Of a stretch of DNA of 8,947 bases, positions 5,840 through 8,947 are shown piece after piece. The translations under genes and the position numbers were made by a program. The notes below the pieces were generated by a model. That model ran no database searches, was not told the DNA's origin, and saw only the letters and a program-made list of their open reading frames with translations. This DNA is from Planctomycetota bacterium. GTDB taxonomy: Bacteria; Planctomycetota; JAJSAM01. The stretch is from the NCBI GenBank assembly GCA_029932425.1, contig JAOZQC010000101.1:1-8947 (forward strand). The letters run 5' to 3'. Numbering within the stretch: the stretch's first letter is position 1; each line of letters starts with the position of its first letter.

Positions 5840-7243
5840 TCAGTCCGCGGGGACCAGGGCCAGCCGCACCCGGAAGACGCTGCCCCGGCCCGGCTCGCTC
5901 TCCACCTCGATCCGTCCGCCGTGGGCCCGGGCGATCCAGTCCGCGATGGCGAGGCCCAGGCCGGATCCCTCGTTCGGGTCCCGGCCTTCGTGGACCCGGT
6001 GGAACCGCTCGAAGAGGCGGGAACGGTGCTCGGGGGGGATGCCCGGTCCCGTGTCGGAGACGGAAAGCACCGCCTCGCCGTCCCGCGCCGCGAGCTCGGC
6101 CCTCACCCGTCCCCCCTCCGGCGTGAACTTCAGGGCGTTGGAGAGGAGGTTCAGGACGAGGCGCCCCAGGTGTTCCCCGTCTCCGAGCACCGCGAGGTCC
6201 GGCCCCGGCTCGCACTCCAGGCGGATCCCCTTCTGGAGGGCCAGGGGGTTCACCTCCTCGCAGGCCCGGGCGAGCACCTTCGAGAGGCGCACGGGTTTCC
6301 TCTCCAGGTCGTCTCGGGAGGCGTCCGCCCGCGCCAGGATCAGGAGGTCCTCGGTGATCTTCTTCATCCCCCGGATGGTCCGAAGCTGGAGCTCCAGGCC
6401 TTCCCGGTACTCCTCGGAAGAACGCGGCTTGCGCAGCAGGTACTCCGTGTTCCCCAGGAGGACGGACACCGGGGTGCGGAGCTCGTGGCTCGCCTCGGAG
6501 GTGAAGCGGCGCTGCCGGTCAAGGGCCCGGGCCAGGCGGTCCAGGGCCGAGTTCAGCGTGTCCGCGAGGCTCCGGAACTCGCGGAGCACGATCCCCGTGT
6601 CGAGCCGCCGGCTCGGGTCCTCCGGGGTGAGACGCCCGGCCGCCTCCGTCATGAGACGGACGGGCCGGAGCGCCAGCCGGCCGAGGAGGAGTCCCGCTCC
6701 CAGCATGACCACGAGGACCCCGGCGCCGGCGAGGACGAGAAACAGCGCCAGGTGACCGAGCCGCTCGTCCTCCTCCCGGCGGTCCCGGGCCACCTGGATG
6801 ACGTAGCGGGGCCGGGCCTCCCCCTCCGGATCCGCCGCCTCCCGGCCTTCTCCGTCCTTGTGCTCCACCCGCGCCGGGAAGGAGAGGGTGATCATGGTGC
6901 AGGGAATGCCGTCGGGGCCGGGATCCAACCGCTCGAACCGCACGCCCTTCTTCGGAAGCGGTCGGGGAAGGGGAAGTGCCTGCCCGCCGAGGGAAGGCGA
7001 CCTCACCACCACCGCTCCCTTCTCGTCATAGATCACGGCGTAGGAGCCGGAGCCCGGCTTTCCGAAGCCCGGGAACTTCTCCGCGGGGGGCTCGAACTCG
7101 ATCCCGTCCTCGTGGATCTCCAGGAGCCCCGCGAGCGACTCCGCCTGGAGCAGGAGCCCCTTCTCGAGGGAGGCCCGGGCCAGGCGGTGTGCGCGGAGGT
7201 ACACGACGGACCCGAAGACGGCCACCACGAGGAGGCTGATCAC
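5840..7243 (-). CDS. Sensor histidine kinase with HAMP domain
   Basis: This is a membrane sensor kinase, 467 residues from the GTG at 7243. An N-terminal membrane segment is followed by a periplasmic sensor region (about 20-163), a second transmembrane helix (about 164-189), HAMP (about 187-240), HisKA with SEASHELRTP (phosphoacceptor His253), and HATPase_c. The ATPase carries the N box NLLSNALKF (around Asn365/Asn369), G1 DTGPGIP (397-403), an F-box FERF and G2 GSGLGLAI (426-433). The sensor region has no domain I recognise. The start is uncertain: there is no ATG and no good Shine-Dalgarno site before the GTG. The open frame extends to a TGA at 7316-7318 and adds hydrophobic residues GLFLLSLT that would complete the first membrane helix, so a CTG start at 7258 or 7264 is plausible. 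It lies directly downstream of its response regulator, its presumed partner. Confidence 0.93.
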   Translation of the reverse strand: MISLLVVAVFGSVVYLRAHRLARASLEKGLLLQAESLAGLLEIHEDGIEFEPPAEKFPGFGKPGSGSYAVIYDEKGAVVVRSPSLGGQALPLPRPLPKKGVRFERLDPGPDGIPCTMITLSFPARVEHKDGEGREAADPEGEARPRYVIQVARDRREEDERLGHLALFLVLAGAGVLVVMLGAGLLLGRLALRPVRLMTEAAGRLTPEDPSRRLDTGIVLREFRSLADTLNSALDRLARALDRQRRFTSEASHELRTPVSVLLGNTEYLLRKPRSSEEYREGLELQLRTIRGMKKITEDLLILARADASRDDLERKPVRLSKVLARACEEVNPLALQKGIRLECEPGPDLAVLGDGEHLGRLVLNLLSNALKFTPEGGRVRAELAARDGEAVLSVSDTGPGIPPEHRSRLFERFHRVHEGRDPNEGSGLGLAIADWIARAHGGRIEVESEPGRGSVFRVRLALVPAD

Positions 7244-7268
7244 CGTGAGGGAGAGCAGGAACAGGCCC

Positions 7269-7976
7269 CTAAGCGTACGCGTGGTCGCCTCCGGCCGGCG
7301 CGGACTCGGTGTCTCTCAGCACGTACCCCATGCCCCGCACGGTGTGGAGGAGCTCCGGTCCGCCCGGGGTCCGGAGCTTCCGGCGGAGCCGGCCGATGAA
7401 CACGTCCACGATGTTGCTCATCCCCTCGAACTCGTCGTCGTAGACCTTCTCGATGAGCTCGGTCCGGGAAAAGACCCGCTCCGGCTCATGCAGGAAGACG
7501 GCGAGGAACTGGAACTCCTTCGAGGTGAGGGGTATCGCCCGTCCCGCCCGGGTGACGGTCTTGCGGGCCGGGTCCAGCTCGAGATCCCGGTAGCGGAGGA
7601 GACCGTCGGTCCCCTGGGGGCCCCGGCGGATGAGCGCCCGGATCCGCGCCAGCAGCTCGTCCCATTCAAAGGGCTTCACCAAGTAGTCGTCCGCGCCGGA
7701 ATCGAGCCCCCGGACCCGGTCCTCCGTGGCGTCACGGGCGGTGAGGAAGAGGACGGGGGCCCGTCGCCCCGCGCTCCGCATGGCCTCGAGGATTTCGAGG
7801 CCGTCGGGGCCCGGGAGCATGATGTCGAGAACGACCACGTCGTAGTCGACGGTGGTGGCGCGCCAGAGCCCGTCCTCCCCATCGAGGGAGACGTCGACGG
7901 CGTAGCCCTCCTCCGCGAGGCCCCGGCGGAGGATTCCGGCCAGGTCGGGGTTGTCTTCCACGACGAGCACTCGCAT
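7269..7976 (-). CDS. OmpR/PhoB-family response regulator
   Basis: This 235-residue DNA-binding response regulator should be phosphorylated by the kinase encoded immediately downstream. The receiver domain (1-115) has the acidic pocket Glu7/Asp8, phosphoacceptor Asp51 in VVVLDIMLPGPDG, the switch threonine Thr79 (LFLTARD) and the conserved Lys100 (YLVKPF). The C-terminal winged helix (about 128-224) shows the OmpR-type pattern PLTSKEFQFLAVFLHEP, FSRTELIEKVYD, and the recognition helix region NIVDVFIGRLRRKL ending in HTVRGMGYVL. All signalling residues are present. The ATG at 7976 lies 4 bases after the stop of the secreted-protein gene, so the two are surely co-transcribed. Likely targets are its own operon and the PepSY gene. 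Confidence 0.96.
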   Translation of the reverse strand: MRVLVVEDNPDLAGILRRGLAEEGYAVDVSLDGEDGLWRATTVDYDVVVLDIMLPGPDGLEILEAMRSAGRRAPVLFLTARDATEDRVRGLDSGADDYLVKPFEWDELLARIRALIRRGPQGTDGLLRYRDLELDPARKTVTRAGRAIPLTSKEFQFLAVFLHEPERVFSRTELIEKVYDDEFEGMSNIVDVFIGRLRRKLRTPGGPELLHTVRGMGYVLRDTESAPAGGDHAYA

Positions 7977-7980
7977 GGGG

Positions 7981-8784
7981 TCATTCCGCGACGAGGTTCG
8001 AGGCCTGCAGCCGGAAGGACTCCCCCGCCGACTTCCCCTTCACCACGCCCACCCCCTGCGCGTACCACTTGGTCTCCCGGGGCCCGGGCAGGATCGAGGT
8101 CTCCTCCACCTCGAGGCAGTTCTCGAAACGACCCCCGGGAACCCGCAGGCGCCGGAGGATGCGGACGGCGGTGTCCGTCTCGTCCGCCACGGGGGCCAGG
8201 TCCTCGGGTTTCCAGACGTCGCCGGGCCGGGGATCGGCGGGCATGAACAGGGCGGGAACGGAGGCGCTCACGGTGTCCTCGGGATCGGTCTCCGCCCGGG
8301 CACCCACCACCCAGCCGCTCGATTCCTGGTCGCCCGGCTCGTCCTCAGGGTCGGGGGAGGGTTCGGTGAGCGCGGTCCTCCCGATATCCCCGAAGATCCA
8401 TACGGAGCCGTCATCGGCCTGGGCGAAGTAGCTCCAGGAGGTCTCCACGAGCTTGCCCGCGGAGAACTTGGACTCGCGCAGGATCCGGCACTCCGTCTCC
8501 CCCCCGGGCCAGCGGAAGGTGCGGGTGGCGGTGAGGTACTCCTCCACGATGACGGTGCGGGCGCGGCCCTCGCGGCCCGTGTAGACCTTGAGTCCCCCCG
8601 GCTGGAGGGGGAACCAGGAGTTCGTGATCTCCGTGGGCCGGGTGAAAGCCGGGAAGGGCTCCGTTCCGTCGGCGCCGGCGGCGGGTCCTCCGGGGAGGCC
8701 CGCGAGGAGCCAGGCCGGGAGCGCCGCCGTCGCTCCGAGCCCGGCGGCGGCGCGGACGAGGGTGGTGCGGGGCGGGATGTTCAT
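7981..8784 (-). CDS. Secreted protein of an uncharacterised family, first gene of the two-component operon
   Basis: The protein has 267 residues. The ATG at 8784 is chosen over an earlier in-frame start because GGAGGG lies 7 bases upstream (8792-8797) and the product then begins with a signal peptide (MNIPPRTTLV... ending near AGADG, about residue 40). The mature part resembles a family of exported proteins that I recall from actinobacteria and other high-GC bacteria. Its recurring motifs here are TNSWFPLQPG (55-63), SYFAQADDGSVWIFGD (118-133), ALFMPADPRPGDVW (178-191), FENCLEVEE (220-228) and KWYAQGVGVVKG (239-250). An acidic insert, SPDPEDEPGDQE, sits near 143-154. Two cysteines (99, 223) could pair outside the cytoplasm. 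No enzymatic motif is recognisable. Its position at the head of a two-component operon suggests a role in, or as output of, the signal; the function is unknown. Confidence 0.82.
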   Translation of the reverse strand: MNIPPRTTLVRAAAGLGATAALPAWLLAGLPGGPAAGADGTEPFPAFTRPTEITNSWFPLQPGGLKVYTGREGRARTVIVEEYLTATRTFRWPGGETECRILRESKFSAGKLVETSWSYFAQADDGSVWIFGDIGRTALTEPSPDPEDEPGDQESSGWVVGARAETDPEDTVSASVPALFMPADPRPGDVWKPEDLAPVADETDTAVRILRRLRVPGGRFENCLEVEETSILPGPRETKWYAQGVGVVKGKSAGESFRLQASNLVAE

Positions 8785-8810
8785 GTCCGGTCCCTCCAGG
8801 TTCTCGATCC

Positions 8811-8836
8811 GTTCATTCTCGGGCGAGAATGTGAAC
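8811..8836. promoter_or_regulatory. Interrupted dyad upstream of the two-component operon
   Basis: The arms CATTCTC (8814-8820) and GAGAATG (8825-8831) pair perfectly around GGGC. Beyond them GTTC (8811-8814) and GAAC (8833-8836) pair again if two bases are skipped. It lies 27-52 bases upstream of the first gene, within the probable promoter or 5' leader, and overlaps the direct-repeat element at 8831-8847. It could be an operator or a leader hairpin. Confidence 0.4.
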
Positions 8837-8847
8837 GGCGCATGAAC
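8831..8847 (-). promoter_or_regulatory. Putative OmpR-family direct-repeat box before the operon
   Basis: On the - strand GTTCATGCGCCGTTCAC contains GTTCA twice with an 11-bp period. This is the geometry of binding sites for OmpR/PhoB/PhoP-type regulators. It is 46 bases upstream of the first gene of an operon that itself encodes such a regulator, which suggests autoregulation. A related element lies before the PepSY gene (5812-5828). I could not identify a convincing -35/-10 pair next to it. Confidence 0.42.
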
Positions 8848-8947
8848 AAACCCCTTGGATCGGGCTCCCGAAAGCGTCACCAGCCCCCAGCGGGTTGCCC
8901 CCGGACCCCCGGCCGGGGCCCCGGGGAACGCCCCGCGAGGTCCACGG

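Noticed and set aside
5921..7399. A 492-codon + strand frame opposite the histidine kinase
   Set aside because: The opposite strand encodes all kinase motifs (H, N, G1, F, G2); the + translation is featureless.
8881..8947. GC-rich palindromic runs at the right edge
   Set aside because: They are only C/G-rich self-complementary tracts without a T-tract or coding sense; too short and too low in complexity to call a terminator or gene end.

Overview
The window is very GC-rich, roughly 70% by eye, and densely coded. Strong third-position G/C bias opens long antisense frames opposite almost every gene. No rRNA, tRNA, CRISPR array or transposase is visible. The gene set (bacterial dynamin-like GTPase, mercury operon, OmpR-type two-component system, lipoprotein phosphatase) and the lipoprotein and secretion signals suggest a high-GC Gram-negative bacterium, possibly a deltaproteobacterial or related lineage. 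That assignment is an impression from composition and gene content, not a demonstrated placement.

Left part (1-1787, + strand): the last nine codons of an unseen gene end in an ATGA overlap with a complete 586-residue dynamin-family GTPase. A gene-free stretch of about 300 bases follows, between convergent genes.

Middle (2092-3571, - strand): a short mercury-resistance operon. A promoter with a MerR-type dyad and a long 20-bp spacer drives a MerT-MerP fusion transporter. This overlaps by 4 bases (ATGA) with a broken merA. That gene keeps an N-terminal metal-binding (NmerA-like) domain and the C-terminal MerA part ending in the Cys-Cys pair. It has lost about 300 residues of flavin/NAD(P)H core with the redox-active cysteines, and the two halves lie in different frames. 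No merR is present in the window. As written, the operon could import Hg(II) but could not reduce it.

Right part (3811-8784, - strand, read right to left): a secreted protein of an uncharacterised family, an OmpR-type response regulator, a sensor histidine kinase, a secreted tandem-PepSY protein with an apparent 1-base frameshift, and a purple-acid-phosphatase-like lipoprotein. The first three are tightly packed and probably one operon. An imperfect 17-bp element with 11-bp direct-repeat geometry lies upstream of both the first gene and the PepSY gene. This suggests that the two-component system controls both. The cluster looks like an envelope-sensing module whose outputs are exported proteins, and it is the best candidate here for an undescribed system. 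Its stimulus cannot be read from the sequence.
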